DNA of 64,000 nt from Antedon mediterranea (Eukaryota; Echinodermata; Crinoidea; Comatulida; Antedonidae), in NCBI RefSeq assembly GCF_964355755.1, contig NC_092678.1, positions 4,994,922-5,058,921 of the forward strand, in the 5' to 3' direction. The notes beneath the pieces were generated by a model. That model did not search any database and was not told the DNA's origin. It saw nothing but the letters and a program-made list of their open reading frames with translations. Positions within the stretch are counted from its first letter, which is position 1, and every line of letters starts with the position of its first letter. Made by a program: the position numbers and the translations under genes. Positions 1 through 10,967 of this stretch are shown here, one piece after another.

Positions 1-3000
1 TCATACTCTTCCCTTTCTTCTTGCTGCCTCCTTTCTTCCTTCATTTGTTTCTCCTCATCCATTCTTTGTCTTTCCTTCTTTAATTCAACTTCAACTCTTT
101 GTTGTTCTAATCTCTTCTTTTCCTCATCTTGTTGTTTCTGTTTAGCTTTTCTCTCTTCTTTCTTTCTTAAAAGTTCATCTTCTTTTCTTTGTCGTTCTTG
201 TTCATCGCGTTCTCTTTGCATTTCTTCATCTGCATCTCTCTTCATTCTTTCTTCTCGTTCCCTCATATCTTGATCCCATTTATTTTGTCGGAGTAATTCA
301 TCATCTTCATCTTTCTTTTTCTTTGCCTAAAATTAACAAATTAACTTAAGGTATAGAAATCAAACGATACAAAACAAATTTTTTATTTTTCATTTATATT
401 TTTCATTGATATTTAAATACTCACAAAGAAATGCAGACTTACGTCTTTTCTTCTTTTTTCTATTTCCCATTCACTTTCTTCTTCTTCTTGATCTTCAGAG
501 TCCCAATCTTCCTCTTCATCATCATTGCCGTTCCTCCCATCACCAGATCCTTGCTGTTTTCCAACATTGTCTTTCGGTGATATTATTGTTGGACCACGAA
601 CTAAAAGATAAAGAAAGTAACATCAAAGGGTCTATTGGATTGTTAATAATTCCACAGACCAAAATGTATTTCAAATATCAAAAGCATAGCAACAAACATC
701 ACTATAGCTTACAATTACAATTTCTAATCAGTAGATTTAGACTAAAATAAATCATGATTAAATTACCAATATTTTGATTCAGTTTACCATTTATTTTATG
801 AAATACGCCAAGAGCTCGCACTCGCCGTCTTTTAGTATTCTTCTCCATGTTTGCATAGGTCGATATAGTATAAACTAATCAATGAACGCTTTTGTATAAT
901 GATGTCTACTTACCTTTGTTGTTAGAGGCATGTGATGGCAGCATATCATCCTTGGAGGTAAGAAACAAATTATTTATCAAACAAACAAATCATAAGTCAT
1001 ATTATGCTCACATTCATAAGTTATTTAAGGATCATTTTGATGTTTAGTTGTTTTTCGAAAAGATGAATTTTTATATCATAATATATTATTCATAAAAGAA
1101 GGATATTGAATGTGTTCACTCAAGTGGAACGTGCTTAATCAAGTGGAATGTAAGAAGCATGGCTGACTACACAGCGGATACAAGAAGGATGTACTGTGTA
1201 ACAATGTATTGATACGCTTTATTTAACAACAATATCCTACGGTAAAATTTGTTGCACACTGATACTGCGTTTACACAATGAGGTTAATGTGCGGAACACG
1301 CACATTGATAGTGCGTTTATACAATGAGGTTAATGTGCGGAACATGCACACATGAACACAGTCAATCTTAACAAAAAGGATCAAACACTATATACTTATT
1401 AACAATCAATTAAACATGTCATACTACTTTAGCCCTTTTTTACAACCTAGTAGAGACGCTGCTATCATAATGATAACCATTACTTACGTCAGCCGAGTCC
1501 CAATCTGAAAGAAGACAAAGAACAATAACAGTAGTACTTTATTGTTTTAAAAGTAAAAAATGTAAGAAATATTTGGTTTAGATTTGTCGTTTTTTTTTCC
1601 TTACCATCATCAAAAATATCATCCTTTACTGATCTAGGGGTAGCATGATTGGTTGCCTTGGTAACAGATTCCTATAAAAAATGATTAAAACATTACTTTG
1701 AAAACTAGAAAGCCACTGAGAGTGCATACCTCCGCCTACTGTAAAATTCTCCTACATAAGATTTCTCCGGAAAAAAATATATATATTTGTGTGTGTCTTA
1801 ATGCTGTTTGTGATTTCGGCTAATTTCACTACAAGCATGTGTATGCGAGTTTGATGTAATGGTTATGTAACAAGCCTTTCAATTAACAATAGCTTCAGTT
1901 GACTAACAATAGAACAGCAACGCGAAAATCAAACGAGTGAATTTGTAAAGAAATAGGTTTTTTAAACTACTCGCATCAAAAAAGGTGCACATTAAATCCA
2001 ATTATGTTGTAAAATTACAAATCACCAATTATAACTCTTGCCTCTTGTACAAAAATGAAGTTTTTTGGACAAGTAGTTCTCGAGAAAATGCAATTTCAGT
2101 ATACCTAATACTTTAAGACTGCTCGCCGGCTTTTAAAAAATTCTGTCCTATCTAGCAGGTCTGAAAAGTATACTAAAATTGGGACCATGGTCCCAAAATT
2201 TAATGGAATGGTCCTTGACCACATATCTATCTGTATATTCATTTTGGTAAAGATCTTGTAATTACTTTTTGAGTAATCCTGCTAACAAACAAACAAACAA
2301 ACAGACAAACACACGCGATCGATTACATATACCTCCATGGCGGAGGTAAATTACATAATGAACCATAAAATAATGATTAACTTAAAGATATAAATTAATA
2401 GAACGTACAGGTTTTTGTTTTTTCGTAGATCCTTTTGGTTTGATTGAGGGCGCTGTTTCACTGAAATGATCAGATTCTTCGTCATCATCTACATCACTCA
2501 TACCTAGTTTATTCAAAACATCTATAAATATAAAGAATATCATTTATTTTATATTACATTAAATATGTTTTACAAAATTAAGAGACAAATGAAATGTAAT
2601 TTAATTTACCTTTTCTCATCTTTTTGTCGCTGTCCGTTAGTTTTCCTACATTTTGCTTAGAGGGCGGTGTTCGTTTGGAGGGAAATGTTGGAGTAACTAT
2701 AAAATGAATGAGCAAAATATGTAAATTCTTTAAATGACATTACTAAGATATTTAACTTATTACCATTCTCAATTTTAGGCACATTGCCAAAGATTGCCTT
2801 AATATGTATGGTAAACTTGTATATAGTTTATTATATGATATATTTACCAGAATCATCCTCTTCTTCTTCTGCAATTGGTGTCTGAAATATATAAATGAAT
2901 ACAATATGTTAGTTATACTATTATACATTAACAACTGACTTAGCAAAGATTTGTGTCCACATTGGTCTTAAATGGTAATCCTAAAGCTCTGTCTACACTA

Positions 3001-6000
3001 TCAAACTTTATGTGACAAAAAAATGTGATGTGCCAATATATGGACATGATGGTGTCATATCACTACCATATTTGGGCACACCTTTTCTGTCAAACTAGCT
3101 CTAGCAACATAATTAATAACTATCAACTTTGTAATGCAAGTATAGAATAAAACTCACCCTCATATCTTTTTGAGGCGGAATGCCCTCTAGTGCAGCTAAT
3201 ACATCCTCATCATCCCATTCACTCTGAAAAATTATTTTTAAATACCAAAGCTTATATTTTTACAATTAAAACTATTACATTTGATTAAAAGATTAAATTC
3301 TTAAAGAACTGTACTCTTAGAATCTTATCAGTTGTACTTACATCTCCCAATGATGTCATACTTCCCCTGGGTGTTGACATGGGTGTGATCTGATCACTCG
3401 TAGGCCCGTACCCAAATCCTGACTTAGGAACATGTTGTTTGGAGTCTTTAGTGATCTTTTGCGACTTTTTGCCGGATTTAGGGACGTTGTCAGGACTCGT
3501 GGACACGCGTCGAGGAATCTTAGAGCTTTGTTTGTCATTCTTATTAGACGTCACACTTCTGATGCTGCTCTCACGTGATACAGCACGTGGGATGCGAGAC
3601 TGCGAAGCAATCTTACCGCCAACTCCTAAGACCAAAATAAATACATTATTATTATTGTATACAAATTCTTGGCACAAGTTAAATATTGTCAGACTCATGT
3701 TTAAGCACGGATTCTATTTCCATCTTACCTAGACTGTTCACAGATTCTGTATCCGAATCAGGCACAAACTTTGTTAGCTTTGGAATCGCACTTTTCTGAA
3801 AATAATGATAATACTGTAATATGAGATATTTAATGCTGATGATTTTAAATTACATTGATGTTATGATATGTATATCAAGACAGAAGCTTAATTAAAGGAG
3901 AGAGTAACAGTTACACCATTGAATTACATTCAAGTAATAAATGGAAAGAAAAAGTACACATTAACATTGACAGTACATTCATTACTCAATCATCTAAGTA
4001 CATCACAAATTGACTTTACACTACAAAGAGTGTTAGGGAGAAGGAGGGGAGCATTGACGGAAGCAGTGTAGGAAGGAGGGGAACATTGTGGGAAGGAGGG
4101 GAACATTGTGGGAAGGAGGGGAGCATTGTGGAAAGGAGGAGAGCATTGTGAGAAGGAGGAGAGTATTGGGGAAGGAGAGCATTGGAGGAGGAGAGCATTG
4201 TGGGAAGGAGGAGAGCAATGTGGGAAGGAGGAGAGCAATGTGGGAAGGAGGAGCATTGGGGAAGGAGGGGAGCAGATAATATAAAATAGCAAGCAAACAT
4301 GAATAAGAAACAAAGAAAGATTGAATACAGAATGATATAAAATGCAACAATGATATTGCTTTGGCATGCAATTTGGGAGGGGATATCTTGGGATGATGGG
4401 AAGGTGATTCAAAAGGCAAGAATGGTGATAAAGTTCAAAATAATTAACATACTGATAATAATTGTGATTATTAGAATAGATAATTTTGAAAATATATATC
4501 ATTATCATCTGAACAAGATTTTACATCAAAATATTTCTTTTTTACACCCAGTTATTGTCATATAGGACATATTCTTTGGTGTCCTGGAGTTGACGGATTT
4601 TTATGATCATTAAATTATTTTAATTATTACTTTTAAAGTGCACATTTGTATACTAATTAGTGTCTAGGAAAAATAAGCAAAGTACTGTATGACTACACTA
4701 ACAGAATACAAGCAAACCTCTATGTTATTTTGATTGGCATCTTCCATTTCCTGTTAAGGGGGGTATAAATTATTTATTTGAAATAATTGTTATAAAGAAT
4801 TAAATAAATGAAATAAATACAGTATATGAGTATGAGTATGCAGCCCCTTTGTGGCATGCAGGTCTTACGCAGGGACAGATGAATCAGGTGGAAAAGATTC
4901 AGAAGCGTGTCTGCAAGATTGTGTTGGGCAAAGAGTATACAACATACTCAAATTCTCTTGTCATTTTAAATCTTCAACCACTCCACACTAGAAGATGGCA
5001 CTCTTGTAAGGTTTTTGCCTCTAAAGCATACGCCTCTGGTCAATTCTCCACCTGGTTCCCTGCCCCTCAGTATAGATCCTGCATGACCCTTAGACATAAT
5101 CGTAAAGTGGAAAACTATAGTTACAAAACAAAACGTTTCCAAACTAGTCCTGTCCCTTTTATGGTTGAACTTTTGAACAAACTGTAACTTTGTTATTTTT
5201 TTGGCTTGTATTATTTGAGGTAACTGCAGTCTAATTTATTCGTTTTTATATATGTAATACATATGCAATTCAGCCATGTGCTGCCATGTATGTAATTTGT
5301 ATGTGAATTTTGAATAAATATACCGATATATAATATCTAAAATGATATAATTTTACTTGAACATAATAAATGTAATGAATGACAAAACACAATGTATGAA
5401 TGAACAAAAATATTAATATTTGCAATGCATTGTGGGAGTAAGTTATAACAGCGGGTGATTGGCTATAAATTTGTCTTACACACTCTTGTTTGTTTACCTT
5501 AAGTACTGGCTTAGGAAGATGCTCAGTCTCTGAGGCAGACGCGCCCCAAGAATCATCACCATTAGACATTCTAGAAAATAAAAAAAATGATGCTCAAATA
5601 TCAAGTTTTGAAAATACAGTAATTATTTTATGAGACAGTTAAAAAAGTTAATCTATTAATTTAAGTATTTAATTATGAGAAAATTAATTTATCAGTTTTT
5701 ATGAAAATATATCGTAATAACATGTAACAAATTACTTACTTATCTCCTGATATTTCATCCTCCTCGTCATCTAGAAACAAATGAAAATATTAATTAAAAA
5801 GTTATTTTCTAAAACAATCTCACTAACTGTGTAACTTGCATGAAAGTGTGCTTGCCTTCCAATCCTAAATTCCAATCTACTGCTAAGCCTCAAATGAGAC
5901 AATATGATAATCATGATATAGTTTATCCAGCCTGTAATAGGCGTGTAGGATGTGTATGAAATGCATGTGAATTAAATTTACCTGCTGAGTCTATCGCAGG

Positions 6001-7959
6001 CTCACCGTATGTGTAGCCAAATCCGTCAGAGTCCACAGAAGAGCTGAACATGCCGGTGCTGGGACGACTGGTACCACGTGATCGCGGTCGGTTTGACGCA
6101 TGGTACTCATCAATCAAATGAGAACAACTATCAAAAAATAAGTGAAAGAGTTCATATAAAAGTAACCTTTCCTATGAATGAAAAATAATGGTAAGTGTAT
6201 GTGGCAGGAGACTGCCATGCCAGCTGCCAAACAACTGCATCACCACAACAACCATCTTGCTAATTCTGTTCCAATTTACAATTCCTTATCCATTCTTGGT
6301 TAGTCTTACCCATGAAAACCACCCATTATGGCATGGTCATTAGCAGTCCAGCCTTTGTGGTCTTTGATGTCTGTATTAGCCTTGTGTTCTAAGAATAGCT
6401 TGACCATGCCAATCTGATCCGTAAGACAAGCGAACATCAAACCAGTTCTATGAAAGATGGAAAAAAAATGTTAATTAGGTAACAAACAGTATGCAAAATA
6501 CTGACATTGTAATTTACATATGTACACCTGGTATATTAACACCTGGTATATAAACACCTGGTATATAAACACCTGGTATCATATAAAGTAAAAGTACACT
6601 ACCTGTTCTGGTTGTCTACGGCATTCACGTCCGCGTTTCGATTGAGCAGGAGTTCCACAACATCGTCATGTTTTTCTTCTGTTGCAAGATGAAGCGGTGA
6701 ACTGCCATCCTACAGAAATCAAGTAGAAGAAAGTCAGAAGAAACTCATGGTATAGATGATGATACACTTGTAATCAGTTCAATCATGTCAAGATATGATG
6801 GATTGAAAATGGACAGGGGAGAAAAAACCCAGGAATGGATTTTTAACGTTAACATGTAATATTAATAGTCTGTCAAGTAGTTTATAATTTCTAGCTGTCA
6901 AAGAGCCACGCTCTTCCTGGATCGACCAGCCCGATGGATTCTCACTTTGTTAGATGCATTCGTTAGAGCTCCACTATCCAGTAAAAGAGCTGCGATGCCC
7001 ATGTAGCCTGCCTTGCTCGTTAGATGGAGGGCGGTATTACTATCTTTATCAACAAGATTAGGATCAGCTTTGTTTTTTAATAACAGAACGACGACTTCTT
7101 CACTGTTAGCTTGAACAGCCTATTGGAAAAAAAGAAGAAAATGGTTAGGTTTTATATAGGCCTAGAGTTATAATTATTATATTTTTATAAATCATTGAAA
7201 TTTGGTGAACTGTACCTTCATCAACGGTGACCTGTTATGATTATCACATAAGTTTAGTTTGGCTTTATTTGACATAAAAAACTCAACAACATCTTTATGA
7301 CCTTGGCTGCAAGCTAGATGCAAAGGGGTTCTGTAAAAAAAACAGTAATATTAAAACAGACAGTAAGACATTACAAATATAACAAATTATTATCTTCTGA
7401 AAAAATGTTATTAATATGTAATTCTTAAAAACTTATCTCCATAATAATTTAATGACAACCCTCAGCGGTAAATAAGCTGGTATGTTTATCCATACAGCTA
7501 GATTTTATGAATAAAGCTAGTACTTTTTCTGGACTAGCTAGGCCTACTAGTGCCTAGGCTATTCTTTTAAAATGTGCTGTTGACATTTTTTTTTTTAAAG
7601 ATGGGCGTGCAAATCTTTAAAAAGTTCAAACTTATCTTAAACAAAGAAAATAGATAGAAGGTGTATTGTAAAAGGGGATTCCCTAAGTAAGCAATGTTGA
7701 CATGGATCATTATATAGTAATTTAACGGATTAATTTACACAAGAACGAACCTATTTTCCTTGTCTAATTGATTGTAGTCTGCTGCCTTCTTCGCCAGCTG
7801 TTTCACCTTGTTAACATCTCCGAGCCAGGCTGCCTTATGCAACTTCGGCAAATCCTTTTCTTTCAACTCATATCCATTGATTTCAGCAGTATTTGCTGCA
7901 TCGAGACTAGCAGTACTTGCAGACTTCTTAGAACTTTTTGTTTTAAATATTTTCTTCAT
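1..7959 (-). CDS. ANKRD26: ANKRD26-like ankyrin-repeat / coiled-coil protein (partial, 3' end outside window)
   Basis: The start codon is at 7959 and the protein opens MKKIFKTKSSKK, then KEKDLPKLHKAAWLGDVNKV, which resembles the N-terminus of vertebrate ANKRD26. Coding exons I can phase: 7751-7959, 7216-7330, 6946-7119, 6603-6709, 6310-6447, 5982-6127, 5740-5770, 5498-5570. Smaller acidic or serine-rich exons follow near 4719-4752, 3729-3797, 3342-3626, 3157-3224, 2846-2881, 2606-2698, 2407-2523, 1605-1671, 1489-1504, 915-946, 791-855 and 443-600. The exon at 1-328 encodes a highly charged helix rich in E, K, R and Q (for example QRERDEQERQRKEDELLRKK) and is cut by the window edge. The first five exons encode about five ankyrin repeats (TPLHLAC, TALHLTS, SPLHLAT). 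Family knowledge: ANKRD26 is a centriolar distal-appendage and membrane-associated scaffold. The ankyrin plus coiled-coil order is seen directly; orthology is inferred and a related ankyrin/coiled-coil paralogue is possible. The small middle exons are less certain than the ankyrin exons. Confidence 0.72.
1254..1345. repeat. 46-bp tandem duplication in an intron
   Basis: Two adjacent near-identical copies, each containing GAGGTTAATGTGCGGAACA, in an intron of the ANKRD26-like gene. No coding potential. Confidence 0.7.
1727..2349. mobile_element. Interspersed repeat with ACCTCCGCC / GGCGGAGGT ends
   Basis: The left end reads ATACCTCCGCC and the right end GGCGGAGGTAA, so the termini are inverted. 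The interior carries GGTAAAGATCTTG and CCTGCTAACAAACAAACAAA, words shared with a second, degraded copy at about 23065-23255 in a TBC1D25 intron. No ORF is visible, so this is a non-autonomous element of unknown class. Confidence 0.6.
2983..3105. mobile_element. MITE family M1, copy 1 (right end truncated)
   Basis: Begins AAAGCTCTGTCTACACTATC, the terminal motif shared by the M1 copies. It has the family interior (ATATGGACATGATG, CACTACCATATTTGGGCACA) and stops inside the right terminal repeat. Confidence 0.75.
4040..4275. repeat. Purine-rich minisatellite (about 20-21 bp unit)
   Basis: Roughly eleven degenerate copies of a unit like GGAAGGAGGGGAACATTGTG lie in an intron of the ANKRD26-like gene. 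The plus strand is nearly all purine. Open frames across it on both strands are repeat artefacts. Confidence 0.85.
4849..5187 (+). pseudogene. Non-LTR retrotransposon (LINE) reverse-transcriptase C-terminal fragment
   Basis: A 112-residue open stretch contains WHAGLTQGQMNQVEKIQKRV and a downstream LQPLHTRRW. This matches the typical end of CR1/Jockey-type LINE ORF2 proteins (a W-H-x-G-L-T motif, then E-x-x-Q-K-R). It ends NKL-stop, and a probable LINE 3' tail follows to about 5330. No upstream RT core is present, so it is a 5'-truncated copy. It lies antisense in an intron of the ANKRD26-like gene. Confidence 0.8.
6536..6583. repeat. Short tandem repeat with ACACCTGGTAT core
   Basis: Four consecutive copies of a 14-bp unit, AACACCTGGTATAT with small changes, just 3' (plus sense) of an ankyrin exon's intron boundary. 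Confidence 0.8.
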
Positions 7960-8590
7960 ATCAAAGCATTATAATCTATTTTTTAAATACTACCTTTTTT
8001 CTAAACATTGAAAGCGTCCCTGGTTGCGACGAGCTTCCGTTTTTTAATTCTAATAAGTTTGTTTGAAGATTTCTTTTTTGTTTTCTCCTCAGCAAATAAA
8101 AATATGAATTATAGAGGGCGGCATGTTAAAAAAAGTTAAACATCAGAATAAAATTATAGAGGGCGACATGTTAAAAAAGATAGACGTCAGAATCAATTTT
8201 CACAAAACTAAAAATGATTAAATATGATGTTTTATAGAAGCTAGAAAGTTATTATGTATACCTAGTTGTAGAAAAACATTAGTTCCTTAAGTAGGTGTAT
8301 GTTTTCATTCCTAACTTGATTGTTTTATTGGTTGCCGTCGGTTGTTTAGGCCAGGCCCACAAGAAGGTCCTCCTGTCATCTTTACTCCAGGACACCGGAT
8401 GGTCCTGTTGGGCAGGAGGCAGTGCACTGAAAGCCAGGATAGGCCTAGAAATTTGTTAGGTTTAATAATACATTTTTTCTTTTATTTAAAATCCACGATA
8501 ATACTATACTGCTATTGAAAAAAAATAATAACTATAAAGAACTGTAGTTTTTCTTTGTTTTTTAGATTTTTATTTATCTGTGTCCGCACT
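7960..8590. promoter_or_regulatory. Divergent promoter region of ANKRD26-like and NIT1
   Basis: About 630 bp separate the two start codons. It includes a two-copy duplication (8108-8195; ATTATAGAGGGCG then CATGTTAAAAAA) and probable NIT1 5' untranslated sequence. No TATA box is convincing. The promoter role is inferred from gene orientation alone. Confidence 0.4.
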
Positions 8591-10447
8591 ATGTTTGAAC
8601 AAAGTTCGTCAAACTTACCAAAAGCCAATATGATGAGTAGGAGCAATTTGAATCTGATTGCCGTTTGCCAGATGACATCCACGAGCGATATAGAAGCCAA
8701 CTACAAGACGTGTGAACAACTTGTGCACAGAGCCTCGCAAATGGGAGCTGAAGTATGTTAGTTTTTACTGCTGCCATGCCATAGTTTTGAAATGCAAATC
8801 CTTCCCTTATTTATTTATTTCAACAATATTTTATGAGGGTGGTCTATTAAGCTGAAGCTGATCATTAGGAACCCTCACAAAAATACAACATGACGAGACA
8901 TAAACATGTAACAATAAAAATTAAATTAAAATAAATACAATGTCAGGATCCCTCGCATTTTTTCCTGTTGTCGTGTTGTAAAACTGTCATTTTTTACTTT
9001 TCTAGATGACGTTCTTACCAGAAGGTTGCGATTTTATAAGTAAGACCAAAGAAGAAGCAGTTGCCATGGCAATATCATTAGATGGAGAGCTTATGTCGCG
9101 CTATAAAAATTTAGCAATGAAATACGATCAGTGGCTATCGTTAGGTGGAGTACATCTAAAGGTAAAGCAGGGTCAAACCATTTTAAATTGGGGTGGTCGT
9201 AAACTAATACATTTTTTATTTAATTATTTATAAATAATATTTTAACAGGAGGATGGAAACATGCTTAGTAATGCGCACATTTTGATCGACAACTTTGGTA
9301 AGATTATCGCTGTATATAAAAAAACACATCTGTTTGATGTTGATATACCAAATGTTGTTAGACTGAAAGAAACGGACCAAACCATTCCAGGAACGAGGTT
9401 GATTTCACCAGTGAGGTCACCAGTTGGAAGCGTGGGCATGGCAATTGTATCTTTTGACATTTAATAAATTATAGTATTACTTATTTATAGAATGTACCAG
9501 TAGTGAAACTTTTTTATTGTTAAAGAAGAATTTGTATAAAACAAATAAAAATGGTTTAGATGTTTTCTTAAATAATTTACCACCAGTGTTATGATATGCG
9601 TTTCCCTGAGCTCTCAATTGCTCTCACAAAAAGAGGAGCGGACATATTGACCTTCCCATCAGCATTCACACAGACGACAGGAATGGCACACTGGGAGGTG
9701 AGCAGATTCATTCAATTTCACTCCAATAGCAAGAGCACAACTCACCAATTACAGGATGGTAAACTGGGAAACCTTTTTAAATGAGGTTAGGTAGATGGCA
9801 CTCTATTGGCCGTTAGAAAAATCCTGGAACTGTTCACAGTTCCAGGATTTGTACCAAAGACCCTGGGATTGGAAGGCAAGAATGTCAACCACTAAGCATA
9901 TAAATGCTAATAAAATCCTAAATAAAAAATTATTTTCATCATTTTTAGAATTTTAAAGTAGCATACCAACTGTTTGTTTAGGTTCTTCTTCGTAGTCGTG
10001 CCATTGAAAACCAATGTTATGTTGCAGCAGCCGCTCAGACTGGAAAGCACAACGAGAAAAGAACGTCTTATGGTCACGCTATGGTCAGTTCAATTATAAA
10101 TAAATGGTTACATCATCATATTTATACAGGAGTGTGGTTTACAAAATAATAATAATGGTAGTTTTATATAGCGTCTAATTTAATGTTTCTAAGCGCTTTA
10201 CATACAAAAGTGATCAAATAAAGTTACAGTTCATCGTTCTTTAAATGCGTTACCTAATCTTACTTGTGTTTTGCAGATTGTGGACCCATGGGGGACAATA
10301 CTGGCTTGTTGCCGAGAGGGCGCTGATGTGTGCGTAGCCAATGTTGACCACGACTACATACAGCAGGTTCGAAAGAGGATGCCAGTGTGGGAACACAGAC
10401 GTCACGATATCTATGGCACTGTATTGTTCAATGGCGACAAATTATAG
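8591..10447 (+). CDS. NIT1: Deaminated glutathione amidase (nitrilase homologue 1)
   Basis: Six coding exons: 8591-8752, 9006-9161, 9249-9446, 9587-9697, 9982-10083, 10277-10447, giving 299 residues in one frame. The nitrilase catalytic residues are visible: Glu in FLPEGCDF, Lys in YKKTHLFDV and the nucleophile Cys in CYDMRFPEL, with the second conserved Glu in AHWE. The catalytic Cys is the first residue of exon 4. The closing exon gives [11 protein letters not shown] and HRRHDIYGT, as in NIT1. Family knowledge: NIT1 hydrolyses deaminated glutathione, a side product of transaminases, in cytosol and mitochondria. An in-frame ATG at 8555 could extend the N-terminus, but a possible acceptor at 8563 makes 8591 the safer start. 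It is a free-standing NIT1 here; no FHIT domain is fused, unlike the NitFhit proteins of flies and worms. Confidence 0.95.
10145..10215. repeat. Short SINE/LINE-tail-like fragment
   Basis: Contains TTTTATATAGCGTC and TAAGCGCTTTACATACAAAA, words typical of dispersed SINE or LINE tails in invertebrates. It lies in NIT1 intron 5. Class uncertain. Confidence 0.45.
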
Positions 10448-10967
10448 TGCATCAATTATAATCATGAAATAAGTAAAACTTACTCTTTGGTACTGTAGCT
10501 GTTATTGTATTCAACTAAAACTCTTCAATAATTTAATAAAATAGGTTTAAATATTACTGATAATGTATAATTTATTTTTTTATAATATGGTGACAAACTG
10601 TATGAAATTAATGAAATTATTATTAATTAAAATTATGGAAAACAAATGATGATTTTATACAATGTACTGTAGTCCAATTTGTATGGTATTTACTGTGTGT
10701 CTCAAAACTCTTCAATAATTTAATCAAACAGGTTCAAATACAAGATATACATGTGTTGCTGTAAGATGTCTGACTCGTTGCAATAAAGATTCCACACTTC
10801 AAAGTTTGTTTACAAAAATGTATTTATTTACAAAATTCAAAGGATTAACAAAGATGATGATAAATAGCATGATTTACAAGATCACTCGGCCTGTACTTAA
10901 ATGCAAGAAATGTAGACGATAAAACACTGTACTGTAAAATACTCATTCTTCCTTGTACACAAGCAGT

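Noticed and set aside
406-750. 114-residue plus-strand ORF
   Set aside because: Antisense shadow of an acidic exon (443-600) of the ANKRD26-like gene.
3990-4508. Proline/serine-rich minus-strand frames (LLPTLLSSFPQCSPP)
   Set aside because: Translation of the purine-rich tandem repeat; lies in an intron and in several frames at once.
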